Notes: generated from the sequence alone by a model not told the origin. DNA of 15,090 bases from CALAED01 sp937891035 (GCA_035642125.1 DASQSZ010000102.1:1-15090); one strand, 5' to 3'; positions 1-7,637 are shown, counted from the first letter of the stretch. Numbers and translations are program-made.

Positions 1-296
1 GGGCCGGCGACCTGGTCAGGGTCTCCCTAGCCGGCGCCAACCGCGACCCCGCGGCCTTCCCGGACCCGGACCGCTACGACGTGCGGCGCGCCGGCCTCGG
101 CGGGCAGCTGGCCTTCGCCCACGGACCGCACTTTTGCTTCGGCGCCCCGCTGGCCCGCCTCGAGACGCACACGGTCATCACCGCGCTGCTCGAGCGGCTG
201 CCCGGGCTCGGCCTCGATCCCGCCCGCCGCCACGCCCCGCGCGGCCTGGTCTTCCGCAAACCGGCGGCGCTGTATGTCCGGTGGGACCCGGCCTGA
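1..296 (+). CDS. Cytochrome P450, C-terminal part (5' truncated by window edge)
   Basis: The reading frame that starts at base 3 is open from the window edge to the TGA at 294-296. It encodes about 97 residues of a bacterial class I type cytochrome P450. The heme-binding loop is plain: FAHGPHFCFG, matching FGxGxHxCxG, with the Cys as the axial thiolate ligand of heme iron. It is followed by the L-helix segment APLARLE. Upstream, the stretch ANRDPAAFPDPDRYDV is the usual P450 region before the heme loop. The protein would be a soluble cytosolic monooxygenase needing ferredoxin and a reductase; neither is visible here. The substrate cannot be inferred from the C-terminus. The next gene has its own promoter, so this gene probably belongs to a unit lying outside the window. 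Confidence 0.93.
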   Translation, partial: AGDLVRVSLAGANRDPAAFPDPDRYDVRRAGLGGQLAFAHGPHFCFGAPLARLETHTVITALLERLPGLGLDPARRHAPRGLVFRKPAALYVRWDPA

Positions 297-327
297 GCGG
301 CGGTCTGACCGGGCCGGCGACGCCCGC

Positions 328-362
328 TGGACAGGGGCGGGGCGGATCTGAATACTCCAAAT
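328..362 (+). promoter_or_regulatory. Promoter of the DUF1707-FHA gene, probably leaderless
   Basis: TGGACA at 328-333 matches 5 of 6 bases of the -35 consensus TTGACA. A 17-base spacer follows, then AATACT at 351-356, which matches 4 of 6 bases of TATAAT. The -10 hexamer ends 7 nt before the A of the ATG at 363, so the predicted transcript starts at or next to the start codon. No SD sequence precedes the ATG, which fits a leaderless mRNA, common in actinobacteria. This was read by eye. Confidence 0.5.
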
Positions 363-917
363 ATGGACGGACAGCCCGCATACCCGGTGCGGGCATCCGA
401 CGGTGAGCGCGACCGCGTGCTCCGCGCCCTCAGCGACCGGGTCGCCGAGGGCCGCATGTCGACCGACACCTTCGAGCGGCGCGTCGATCAGGTGCTGCGT
501 GCGCACAGCCGCACCGAGCTCAACGACCTCATGCGGGACCTGCCGCCGCGCGGCCGGCTCATCTCCGCGCTGACCGGCGTCGTCGCATCGGTGTCCGCCG
601 CGACGGCGCAGCTCGGCGCCGCCTGGCGGACGCCGCGGCTGCCGCGTTTCGTGCTGCCGCCGGCCGAGCCGACCCGCATCCTGATCGGGCGGGCGCCCGG
701 CTGCCACTTCGTGCTCACCGATCTGACCGTGTCGCGTTTCCACGCCGAGCTGTACCGGTCCGAGGTGGACGATAGGTGGCTGATCTGCGACCTGGGGTCG
801 ATGAACGGCACTCGCGTCAACGGCTGGCGGCTGACCGGCCCGACGCCGCTGCGGCCCGGCGACCAGGTCGGGTTCGGCAACCTGACGTTCGTCGTGGCCC
901 CCGCGGCGCACGCCTAG
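363..917 (+). CDS. DUF1707 and FHA domain protein
   Basis: 184 residues with two domains. Residues about 9-62 are a DUF1707 (SHOCT-like) helical module: VRASDGERDRVLRALSD, then EGRMSTDTFERRVD and a closing RDLP. Residues about 104-180 are a forkhead-associated domain with its phosphothreonine-binding residues: GR at 109-110, the SRFH block at 124-127, and NGT at 148-150. The linker (66-100) is Ala/Pro/Arg-rich and has no convincing transmembrane segment, so the protein is probably cytosolic. FHA domains bind phosphothreonine peptides, so it likely reads out a Ser/Thr kinase; no kinase gene is in the window. DUF1707 has no settled function. The stop lies 10 nt before the LysR start, so the two may be co-transcribed. 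Confidence 0.9.
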   Translation: MDGQPAYPVRASDGERDRVLRALSDRVAEGRMSTDTFERRVDQVLRAHSRTELNDLMRDLPPRGRLISALTGVVASVSAATAQLGAAWRTPRLPRFVLPPAEPTRILIGRAPGCHFVLTDLTVSRFHAELYRSEVDDRWLICDLGSMNGTRVNGWRLTGPTPLRPGDQVGFGNLTFVVAPAAHA

Positions 918-927
918 CCGGGGCGTC

Positions 928-1905
928 ATGCATCGTCCGCCCGCTCATCTGACCAACCTTGATCTCAACCTGCTGGTGGCGCTGCGCGAGCTGATCAGGG
1001 AGCGCAACGTCACGCGGGCGGCCGAGCGCATCGGCGTGACGCAGCCGGCGGCCAGCGCCGCCCTCGCCCGGCTACGCCGGCACTTCGACGACGAACTGCT
1101 CGCCCGCACCGGCGGCGGCAAGGACGGCAGGGGCGGCCGCGGCGGCTATGAACTCACCCCGCTCGCCGCGCAGCTGGCCGAGCAGGTCGAGGCGGTCTGC
1201 GCCGCGGCCGAGCGGCTGTTCGCGACCGGCACCGACTTCGATCCGGCCACGTCGGGCCGCGAGTTCACCCTCTTGATGGCCGACTACACCATCGCGGTCA
1301 TGGGCGAACGGCTGTCCCGCCTGCTCGAGGCCAGGGCGCCGCGGGTCAAGCTGCACGTCAAGCTGGTCAGGGAGTCGCTGGCGGCCGGCCTCGCCGACAC
1401 CATCCGTTCGATCGACGGCATCGTGGCCCCGCCGGTAAACCTGCTGCGCACACCGGACATCAAGTCCGCCAAGCTCTTCCAGGACCGGTGGGTGTGCGTG
1501 GTGTCGGCCAAGAACCAGGTGCTCGACACCGACGCCCTGACCGTCGCCGACCTCGCCCGGCTGGACTGGGTCGCGCCGTTCCATCCCAACCATCCCTATC
1601 CGTCCGCCGCGCCCATCACGCGGCAGCTGGCGCTGCTGGGCATCCGCCCCCGGCTCGCCGTGCGGGTAGAGAGCTATCAGGCCGTGCCACAGTTCGTCGC
1701 CGGCACCGATCGGATCGCGCTCATGCAAGAGCGGCTGGTCGCTCAGCTCACCGAGCGGCTCGGCCTCAGGGCGCTCGAGCCGCCGATCGAACTTGAGCCG
1801 ATCATCGAGACGCTGTGGTGGCACGAAGACCATGACCACGACCCGGCGCACGCGTGGCTGCGCAGGCTCGTCGTCGAGGCGGCGGGAAGCCTGCGGCCCG
1901 GTTAG
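928..1905 (+). CDS. LysR-family transcriptional regulator
   Basis: 325 residues. The winged helix-turn-helix is at about 11-62 (NLLVALRELIRERNVTRAAE, then TQPAASAALARLRRHFDDELL), and the periplasmic-binding-like effector domain at about 95-315. The N-terminal LDLNLLVALREL pattern and the body resemble the NodD-like branch of LysR proteins. These usually activate catabolic or signal-responsive genes when they bind a small aromatic or acid ligand. A Gly/Lys/Arg-rich stretch at 62-73 (GGGKDGRGGRGG) interrupts the wing, where relatives usually read RTGRGYxLTP. The ATG at 928 is the only sensible start; its SD is weak. The gene lies directly upstream of, and on the same strand as, the seven-gene catabolic operon, so it is the obvious candidate regulator. 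The effector is unknown. Confidence 0.95.
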   Translation: MHRPPAHLTNLDLNLLVALRELIRERNVTRAAERIGVTQPAASAALARLRRHFDDELLARTGGGKDGRGGRGGYELTPLAAQLAEQVEAVCAAAERLFATGTDFDPATSGREFTLLMADYTIAVMGERLSRLLEARAPRVKLHVKLVRESLAAGLADTIRSIDGIVAPPVNLLRTPDIKSAKLFQDRWVCVVSAKNQVLDTDALTVADLARLDWVAPFHPNHPYPSAAPITRQLALLGIRPRLAVRVESYQAVPQFVAGTDRIALMQERLVAQLTERLGLRALEPPIELEPIIETLWWHEDHDHDPAHAWLRRLVVEAAGSLRPG

Positions 1906-1942
1906 GGCGAGCCACGGGGCCGCCGACTCGCCCGCAAACTGT

Positions 1943-1959
1943 CATAACTGGCATTTATG
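1943..1959 (+). promoter_or_regulatory. LysR-type binding palindrome (T-N11-A)
   Basis: CATAA-CTGGCAT-TTATG is a perfect 5-bp inverted repeat around a 7-base spacer. It contains the T-N11-A pattern (T1945, A1957) typical of LysR recognition sites. Its centre at 1951 is about 65 bp upstream of the start inferred from the -10 at 2004-2009, the usual position of the LysR recognition site at an activated promoter. Binding by the neighbouring LysR protein is inference. Confidence 0.5.
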
Positions 1960-1979
1960 GCTAATAGCTCTTTTCTCTA

Positions 1980-2009
1980 TTTCCAGTGCGATAACGCAGT
2001 TCGTAACAT
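1980..2009 (+). promoter_or_regulatory. Possible sigma-70 promoter of the catabolic operon
   Basis: TTTCCA at 1980-1985 (4 of 6 matches to TTGACA) and TAACAT at 2004-2009 (TANNNT type) are separated by 18 bases. The start would be near 2016, giving a leader of about 60 nt. The match is modest, as expected for a promoter that needs a LysR activator. The placement is supported mainly by the fit with the palindrome at -65. Confidence 0.35.
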
Positions 2010-2074
2010 GCCCGCATCGTCCCTGAACACGCCGGCTTTTTCCGGAACGGCCGGGACGGCCATCGAGGAGGGTC

Positions 2075-3373
2075 ATGCCGCATCCGCTCACGGAGCTGAA
2101 GATCGAGACCGTCATCAAGCCGGCGGGCGGCACCCCCGCGCACGAGCTCACCGCCGACGTGTGCGTCGTCGGGGCGGGGATCGCGGGAACGTCGGCGGCG
2201 ATCGAGTCGGCCCGGCTGGGCCGCGACGTCATCTTGGTGGACGCGCTGCCGGTGCTCGGCGGCCAGATGGTCAACTCCCTGATCGGGCTGTTCGCCGGGG
2301 TGTTCGGCAACGCGCCGGAATACCGGCAGCTCACCCACGGCATCTTCGACGAGATCTTCGCCGACCTCGGCGCGCTCGGCCCGGGCCACCTGCACTTCAC
2401 CAAGCACCATACGTGCATCGTGCATTTCGACGAGGTCGCGCTCGGCCGGTGGGTGGAACGGCGGGTCCGCGAGCTGGGCGTTCGCGTCATCCTCGGCGCC
2501 GTCATCCGGCACGTCGAGGTCGCCGACGGACGGATCCGCACGGTCTCACTGGCCTCCCGGTACGGCGACGTCACGGTCGCCGCGACCGGCTTCGTCGACG
2601 CGTCGGGCGACGCCGCGCTGGCCTGGGAGGCCGGGCTGCCGTGCTGGCTGCCCGAGCGGCCCATCTACGGCTCACAACAGGCGATCATCGAGTTCGTCGA
2701 CGAAGACCACACGCCCGACCGGCAGGAGATGGCGACGCGGCTGGCCGAACGCCACACGGCCTACGGGCTGACCCGCCAGGACGGGCTGGCCTTCTTCTTC
2801 CCCGGCCGCGGCACCGCCGTGCTGAACATGACCCATATCGAGGCGCCGCTCGACCCCGTAGCGGCCTCGGACGCCCAACTCGACGGGCGCACCCAGGCCG
2901 ACCGCGCGCTGGAGTTCCTGCGCGCCGAATATCCCAAGGCGTTCGCGAACGCGCGGATGCGGGGGTACGGCTTCCCCGGGCGGCGGCAGACCCGCTGGAT
3001 CAAGGCCCGGCACCAGCTGACGGCCGACGAGGTGCGGTCGGGCACCCCGTTCGACGACGCGGTCGCGCGGACGGCGTGGCCGATCGAGTTGCACGACCGG
3101 GTCACCGGGTATGTGTGGGAGACCTTCGACGCCGACCACGTGCACTACGTACCGCTGCGTTCCATGACCCCCCCGGACGTGCACAACCTCCTCGCCGCCG
3201 GTCGCTGCGTCGACGGCGACCCCGCCGCGCTGTCCAGCGTCCGCGTGATGGGCCCGTGCGCGGCCATGGGCGCCGGCGCCGCGCACGCGCTCGAGCTGGC
3301 CGGCAAGGGCAGCGTGCACGACATCGACCTCACCGAGCTGCGGGAGCGGCTGCGGCCCAATCTGGAGGACTGA
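2075..3373 (+). CDS. FAD-dependent oxidoreductase
   Basis: 432 residues, first gene of the operon. A Rossmann dinucleotide-binding fold lies at the N-terminus: VVGAGIAGTSAAIESARLGR has the GxGxxG at 33-38, and Asp56 in VILVD ends the second strand. LGGQ at 61-64 follows. The motif FVDASGDAALAWEAG (about 173-187) and the C-terminal block AGRCVDGDPAALSSVRVMG are the other FAD-contacting parts of this family (Pfam FAD_oxidored-like). There is no signal peptide or membrane segment, so it is cytosolic. It probably oxidises a hydroxy or CH-CH group of the imported compound or a product of it; the electron acceptor and substrate are unknown. The ATG at 2075 has AGGAGG 3 nt upstream. It lies 46 nt before the binding-protein gene. 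The family is firm, the role inferred. Confidence 0.9.
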   Translation: MPHPLTELKIETVIKPAGGTPAHELTADVCVVGAGIAGTSAAIESARLGRDVILVDALPVLGGQMVNSLIGLFAGVFGNAPEYRQLTHGIFDEIFADLGALGPGHLHFTKHHTCIVHFDEVALGRWVERRVRELGVRVILGAVIRHVEVADGRIRTVSLASRYGDVTVAATGFVDASGDAALAWEAGLPCWLPERPIYGSQQAIIEFVDEDHTPDRQEMATRLAERHTAYGLTRQDGLAFFFPGRGTAVLNMTHIEAPLDPVAASDAQLDGRTQADRALEFLRAEYPKAFANARMRGYGFPGRRQTRWIKARHQLTADEVRSGTPFDDAVARTAWPIELHDRVTGYVWETFDADHVHYVPLRSMTPPDVHNLLAAGRCVDGDPAALSSVRVMGPCAAMGAGAAHALELAGKGSVHDIDLTELRERLRPNLED

Positions 3374-3419
3374 AGACGTCCACTCAACGGCCCCACCGGC
3401 CACGACGGAGGAGGAACAG

Positions 3420-4517
3420 ATGGGGAGCAACAGCAGGGCGGGGGGCGACATCGGCGGCCGGGCGCATCAGTTGAGCCGCCGCGGGTTCTTGGGCAACGCG
3501 GCCGGCGCGGTCGTCGCCTCCGGCGTCGCCGGGTCGCTGCTGGCCGCCTGCGGCGGCGAGGAGGCGACGGGGGGAAGCGGCGCCGCGGGCGGCTCGGGCA
3601 CCGACAAGATCACCTTCCTCACCATCATTCCGCTCAACCTCGGCTTCATCTCCGAGGTGCTCGGCGACGTCAACGGCCGGTTCAAACAGCAGGGCCTGGA
3701 AGTCACCATTCAGTCCACCCGTGGCTCGGCGCAGGCGCTGCAGTCGATCCTGCAGGGCAGCGCGCTGCTCACCCGGGCCGGCGCCATCGAGACGGTGCAG
3801 CACAACGCCCAGGCCGGCGCGCCGCTGGTGAACATCGGCATGCAGTGGCGCAAGGCCCCGATCGCCCTCGTGTCGGCGCCGGAGCGCCCGATGCGGGTGC
3901 CGGCCGACTGGCGGGGCAGGAAGGTCGGGCTGCCGTCCAAGGGCGGCACCAGTGAGATCATCTTCAATCTCATGCTCGCCTCGCAGGGCGTGCCGATCGA
4001 CAGCGTGCAACGGCAGGTCACCGGCTTTTCCGTCGGCACCTATGACCTGGTCAAAAAGGGCCGCGTCAACGGCTATGTGATCGGCTCGGTCGAGCAGGTG
4101 CTCATCAAGCTGCAACAGCCGGACGCCGTGGTCGTCGACCCGTCGACATGGGTCGAAGAAGGCCAGCCCTACCTCACCTCCCAGCGCCAGCTGGCCGAAA
4201 AGCGCGACCAGCTGAAGGCGTACATGACCGTGGTGAAGGCCACGATGGACGACGTCCTCAACGACCGCGAGAAGAACTACGCGACCATCATCGCGGCCGT
4301 GCGCAAGAAGTACGACTTCGAGGAGCTCAAGGACGACAAGATCGCGCAGGGCGTCATCGACGGCCAGGTGAAGGCGTGGTCGCACGGCGGCGCGCAGCCC
4401 GATCTGAAGACCGTGCAGCGAAACTGGCAAAAGGTCTACGACCAACTGGTCCGCGCCAAGATCGTCGAGGGCGGCAAGAATCCGCAGGAATGGTTCACCA
4501 ACGATCTCGTGACCTAG
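3420..4517 (+). CDS. ABC transporter substrate-binding lipoprotein, TauA/NMT1-like
   Basis: 365 residues. The N-terminus has a twin-arginine export signal, SRRGFLG at 19-25, then a hydrophobic stretch and a lipobox LAAC with the acylated Cys at 44. A Gly/Ser/Ala-rich linker (45-60) follows. This predicts Tat export and lipid anchoring on the outer face of the membrane. The mature part (KITFLTIIPLNLGFISEVLG at 62-81, the AQALQSILQGSALLTRAGA region, and WRGRKVGLPSKGGTSEIIF) has the layout of NMT1/TauA binding proteins for sulfonates, nitrate, thiamine precursors or aromatic acids. The start is fixed by the SD GGAGGAGG at 3407-3414, 5 nt before the ATG. The ATPase and permease genes follow directly. 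The ligand cannot be told from sequence. Confidence 0.92.
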   Translation: MGSNSRAGGDIGGRAHQLSRRGFLGNAAGAVVASGVAGSLLAACGGEEATGGSGAAGGSGTDKITFLTIIPLNLGFISEVLGDVNGRFKQQGLEVTIQSTRGSAQALQSILQGSALLTRAGAIETVQHNAQAGAPLVNIGMQWRKAPIALVSAPERPMRVPADWRGRKVGLPSKGGTSEIIFNLMLASQGVPIDSVQRQVTGFSVGTYDLVKKGRVNGYVIGSVEQVLIKLQQPDAVVVDPSTWVEEGQPYLTSQRQLAEKRDQLKAYMTVVKATMDDVLNDREKNYATIIAAVRKKYDFEELKDDKIAQGVIDGQVKAWSHGGAQPDLKTVQRNWQKVYDQLVRAKIVEGGKNPQEWFTNDLVT

Positions 4518-4535
4518 GCGGTGACCCGAATCATG
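4516..4535 (+). promoter_or_regulatory. Ribosome binding site deciding the ATPase start
   Basis: AGGCGGTGA at 4516-4524 differs at one base from AGGAGGTGA and lies 8 nt before the ATG at 4533. The in-frame GTG at 4521 sits inside this SD and has no SD of its own, so the ATG at 4533 is the better start. The SD begins within the TAG stop of the binding-protein gene, so the two genes are probably translationally coupled. Confidence 0.6.
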
Positions 4536-5432
4536 AGAAAAACCTCGGCTGTCGGTGCCCCGGGCGACGTGCCGGACGGTGCCGCCGGCGGCACCGCGGC
4601 CTCGGCCGCCGCGAACAACGCGGCCGGCGCGGCCGACGCGGATCACTTCATCGAGGCCGGCGGGCTCACCATGCGCTATGCGACGCGACGCGCGTCGACG
4701 CTGGCGCTCGACGGCGTCGACCTGTCCGTCGCGCATCGGGAGTTCGTCTCCCTCATCGGGCCGTCGGGCTGCGGCAAGACCACATTGCTGCGCATCCTCG
4801 CCGGGCTCATCCGGCCGACCGAGGGCACGATCCACATCGGCGGCAACCCGCTGTGGCGCGGCGGGCGCCGCGACGACCAGGCCCTTCGGCTGCTCGGCCT
4901 CGTCTTCCAGGACGCGCACCTGTTCCCCTGGTACACCGTCGAGGACAACATCGGCCTGCCGCTGCGGCTGCGCGGCGCCGGCCGCCGCCAATGGCGCGCC
5001 AAGGCCCACGAGCTGAGCGAGCTGGTCCAGCTGAAAGGCTTCGAACGGGCCTACCCGCGTGAGCTGTCCGGCGGCATGCGCCAGCGCGTCGCGATCGCCC
5101 GGGCGCTGAGCTACAACCCCGAGATCCTGCTCATGGACGAGCCGTTCGGGGCGCTGGACGCGATGACCCGCGACCGGATGAACCTCGAACTGCAGTCGAT
5201 CGCGGCGGCGACCGGCGCGACCGTCGTCTTCGTGACGCACTCGATCACCGAGGCGGTCTTCTTGGCCGACCGGGTGGTGCTGCTGTCGGCGCGGCCCGGG
5301 CGGATCCGCTCGATCACCCGGATCGACTTCGCCCGTCCGCGTGACCTCGAGCTGCAAAGCGACCCGGCGTTCCAAGACGCCGTACGGACGCTGCGGCACC
5401 AGCTGTATGAGGACGAGGAGCACACCCCATGA
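4533..5432 (+). CDS. ABC transporter ATP-binding protein, TauB/SsuB-like
   Basis: 299 residues from the ATG at 4533 (303 if the GTG at 4521 is used). It has all ATPase motifs: Walker A GPSGCGKT (76-83), Q-loop Gln126 in VFQDAHLFPW, signature LSGGMRQ (178-184), Walker B ILLMDEP (198-204), D-loop GALDA and switch His236 in VTHSITEAVFLADRV. The order and wording match the nitrate/sulfonate/taurine ATPase group (TauB, SsuB, NrtD). Residues 1-40 are an Ala/Gly-rich N-terminal extension not usual in that group. It powers import by the neighbouring permease on the cytoplasmic face of the membrane. The stop at 5430-5432 is 19 nt before the permease start. Confidence 0.95.
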   Translation: MRKTSAVGAPGDVPDGAAGGTAASAAANNAAGAADADHFIEAGGLTMRYATRRASTLALDGVDLSVAHREFVSLIGPSGCGKTTLLRILAGLIRPTEGTIHIGGNPLWRGGRRDDQALRLLGLVFQDAHLFPWYTVEDNIGLPLRLRGAGRRQWRAKAHELSELVQLKGFERAYPRELSGGMRQRVAIARALSYNPEILLMDEPFGALDAMTRDRMNLELQSIAAATGATVVFVTHSITEAVFLADRVVLLSARPGRIRSITRIDFARPRDLELQSDPAFQDAVRTLRHQLYEDEEHTP

Positions 5433-5451
5433 GGGCGCCGTGGGAGGCATC

Positions 5452-6321
5452 ATGACCGGTCAGACTCAGGCGGCGCCGCCGGCGCCGCGGGCGGGCGCCA
5501 AGCCGGCCGGCGGCCGCGCCTCGGCGGGCGAACTGCTGCGCGGCCGGCTGCTGCCGTGGATCAGCACCCCGCTGCTGCTCGTCGGGGTGGTGGCCACGTG
5601 GAAGCTCATCATCGCGATCTTCGACGTCTCCCCCTTCGTGCTGCCGCAGCCCGAGGACGTCTTCGCCGGCATGGGCGAGGTCATCCGGTCGAACGGCTTC
5701 ACCACCCATCTGCGCGTGACGCTCACCGAAACGCTCCTCGGGTTCGGGATCGCGCTGGTGACCGGCGTGGCGATGGGCGCGATCCTGGGCAGGACGCTGT
5801 GGCTGGAGCGGGCGGTGCGGCCGCTGGTCGTGGCCGCGCAGGTCGTCCCCAAGGTGGCGCTCGTCCCGCTGTTCATCGTGTGGTTCGGCTTCGGCATCAC
5901 CTCGAAGGTGGTGATCGTCGCCATCCTCGCGTTCTTCCCGATCATGCTGAACACCCTGCTGGGCACGCGGTCGGTCGAGCCCGGCCACCGCGACGTGATG
6001 CGCGGCCTGAACGCCGGCCGATGGGCGACGTTCTGGCGGCTCGACTACCACAGCACGATGCCCTACGTCTTCGCCGGGATGGAGATCGGGATCGTCTTCG
6101 CAATCATCGGCGCGGTGGTCGGTGAGTACCTCGGCGGCAACCAGGGCCTGGGGTACCTGATCGTCCTCTACCTCAACGCGCTCAACGCCAGGCAGTTGTT
6201 CGCGGTGATCGTCATCTTGACGCTGATCGGCTTCGCGCTGTTCCTCGCCGTCATCGGGCTCAAGCGATTGTTCATCCCGTGGCACGAATCGGTCTCCGCG
6301 TCCGACACGACCACCACCTGA
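5452..6321 (+). CDS. ABC transporter permease, TauC/SsuC-like
   Basis: 289 residues from the ATG at 5452, which is preceded by GGGAGG at 5442-5447. The frame is open further upstream, but that part overlaps the ATPase gene and reads as non-coding. Hydrophobic segments are seen at about 36-57, 95-114, 124-146, 151-170, 212-224 and 248-270, giving about six membrane spans. The EAA loop that docks on the ATPase is recognisable at about 166-195 (LNTLLGTRS, DVMRGLNAGRWATFWRLDY), followed by the MPYVFAGMEIGI segment. This is the binding-protein-dependent permease fold of the sulfonate/nitrate/taurine group. Only one permease gene is present, so it probably works as a homodimer, as is usual for TauC. 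It lies 35 nt before the aconitase X gene. Confidence 0.95.
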   Translation: MTGQTQAAPPAPRAGAKPAGGRASAGELLRGRLLPWISTPLLLVGVVATWKLIIAIFDVSPFVLPQPEDVFAGMGEVIRSNGFTTHLRVTLTETLLGFGIALVTGVAMGAILGRTLWLERAVRPLVVAAQVVPKVALVPLFIVWFGFGITSKVVIVAILAFFPIMLNTLLGTRSVEPGHRDVMRGLNAGRWATFWRLDYHSTMPYVFAGMEIGIVFAIIGAVVGEYLGGNQGLGYLIVLYLNALNARQLFAVIVILTLIGFALFLAVIGLKRLFIPWHESVSASDTTTT

Positions 6322-6356
6322 CCCGCCTGACCCGCCAGACCTAAGGAGCCTTACCG

Positions 6357-7637
6357 GTGCGGCTGTCGGATGAGGAAAAGGCGATGCTCGACGGCGCCGA
6401 AGGTCCCGCCGTGGCGGCGGCGATGGACCTGCTGGTCCGCTACGGTACGGCGCTGTACTGCGAACGGCTGTGCGAGGTACGCAACGTCGCCGGCACGATG
6501 ACCCAGCCGTCCCCGGCCAAGGCCCGGCTGGTCGCCGAAGGCGGCTGGCACAAGGCCTACGCCGTCATCAACCTCGACTGCGACGACGACATCGAGATCC
6601 CCGACATGCGGGTGCCGACCTGCCAGCTGCAGCAGGGCTTCGGCCCCGACGCGGCCGGGGTGGTGCCCTACCCCGAGCAGATGATCCAGCTGCAAAGCGA
6701 CGCCGAGGCGTTCTACGGTCGCCGCGGCGTGCACATCCTGGCCACCTGCACCCCCTACCAGGTGGGCAACATCCCGGTCCGCGGCGAGCACTGCGCGTGG
6801 ATGGAGTCATCGGCGGTCGTGTACGCCAACTCGGTGCTCGGCGCCCGCACCAACTGCGAAGGGACCGCCTCCACCGGAGCGGCCGCGCTCACCGGCAAGA
6901 TCCCCTGCTGGGGCAACCACCACGAGCGCAACCGGTACGGCACGCACCTGATCGACGTGCGCACCCCGGTCGCCACTCCCATGGACTGGGGGATGCTCGG
7001 CTACTTCGCCGGCGGCCTGGTGCACGAGGACCGGCCCGTCATCGTGGGCGACATCTCCCGGCCCGACCTGCTCGAGCTCAAGCATTTCGGCGCCGCCGCG
7101 GCCTCCTCGGGCGGCGTCGAGATGTACCACATCCCGGGTGTCACACCGGAGGCGCCGACCGTTGAGGCGGCGTTCGGCGGCGGCGCGGTGCCCGCCGCCA
7201 TCGCCTACGGCCCGGCCGAACGCGCCGCCGTGTACGCCGACCTCAACTCCCAAGGATCGCGTGAAGACGTCGACTTCGTGCTGCTCGGCTGCCCGCACGC
7301 CTCACTCGACCAGGTACGTCAGGCCGCGCGGGCGCTCGATGGCCGCCGGCTGGCGAGCGGCACGCAGCTGTGGATGATGGTGCCGCGCGCGCTCAAGGCG
7401 ATGGCCGACCGCAGCGGCTACACCGAGGTCATCGAACGCTCCGGGGCGCGGGTGCTCGGCGACTCCTGCCCGGCGATGTCGCGGGCCGCGCCGCCCGGTA
7501 CCCGCGTGTTCGCGACCGACTCGGCGAAACAGGCGCATTACCTGCCCGCCATCCTCGGCATCGAGGCGTGGTTCGGCTCGCTTGACGACTGCGTCGACGC
7601 CGCCGTGACCGGCCGCTGGCGAGGAGGGCTGCGATGA
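6357..7637 (+). CDS. Aconitase X large (catalytic) subunit, DUF521
   Basis: 426 residues, starting at a GTG with SD AAGGAG (6343-6348) 8 nt upstream. The family is clear from TCTPYQVGNIPVRGEHCAW (130-148), ESSAVVYANSVLGARTNCEG (150-169) and the C-terminal GCPHASLDQ and DSCPAM. Cys131, Cys312 and Cys371 lie in the three conserved spots and are the likely iron-sulfur cluster ligands. In this family the large and small domains together form a dehydratase. Known members act on cis-3-hydroxy-L-proline (bacteria) or mevalonate 5-phosphate (archaea). Here the domains are separate genes (type II). The stop overlaps the start of the small-subunit gene (ATGA at 7634-7637), as expected for a 1:1 complex. 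No proline or mevalonate genes are near, so the substrate is open; a hydroxy acid is likely. Confidence 0.93.
   Translation: MRLSDEEKAMLDGAEGPAVAAAMDLLVRYGTALYCERLCEVRNVAGTMTQPSPAKARLVAEGGWHKAYAVINLDCDDDIEIPDMRVPTCQLQQGFGPDAAGVVPYPEQMIQLQSDAEAFYGRRGVHILATCTPYQVGNIPVRGEHCAWMESSAVVYANSVLGARTNCEGTASTGAAALTGKIPCWGNHHERNRYGTHLIDVRTPVATPMDWGMLGYFAGGLVHEDRPVIVGDISRPDLLELKHFGAAAASSGGVEMYHIPGVTPEAPTVEAAFGGGAVPAAIAYGPAERAAVYADLNSQGSREDVDFVLLGCPHASLDQVRQAARALDGRRLASGTQLWMMVPRALKAMADRSGYTEVIERSGARVLGDSCPAMSRAAPPGTRVFATDSAKQAHYLPAILGIEAWFGSLDDCVDAAVTGRWRGGLR

Larger units (their letters stand above)
1906..2074 (+). promoter_or_regulatory. AT-rich operon control region
   Basis: This 169-base gap between the LysR gene and the FAD oxidoreductase gene contains a pocket at about 1936-2010 that is far richer in A and T than the rest of the window. 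It holds a LysR-type palindrome (1943-1959), a second short dyad GCTA-A-TAGC (1960-1968), a possible promoter (1980-2009) and a strong SD, AGGAGG at 2066-2071. The SD fixes the ATG at 2075. No small gene with a convincing start was found here. Confidence 0.6.

Noticed and set aside
1..917. Secondary-metabolite gene cluster suggested by the P450
   Set aside because: Only the end of one P450 is seen. No polyketide, peptide or terpene biosynthesis gene lies in the window.
27..929. A 300-codon open frame on the minus strand
   Set aside because: It is antisense to the P450 end and the FHA gene, crosses their intergenic promoter, and has no recognisable motif.
1957..3474. A 505-codon plus-strand frame over the FAD oxidoreductase gene
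   Set aside because: It starts inside the control region without an SD and reads as Arg/Pro repeats, while the overlapping frame from 2075 has a clear FAD fold.
3384..5453. A 689-codon open frame on the minus strand
   Set aside because: It lies antisense to the binding-protein and ATPase genes, which carry complete family motifs and SDs. Its translation is Arg/Gly/Val/Asp-rich with no domain, typical of antisense frames in high-GC DNA.
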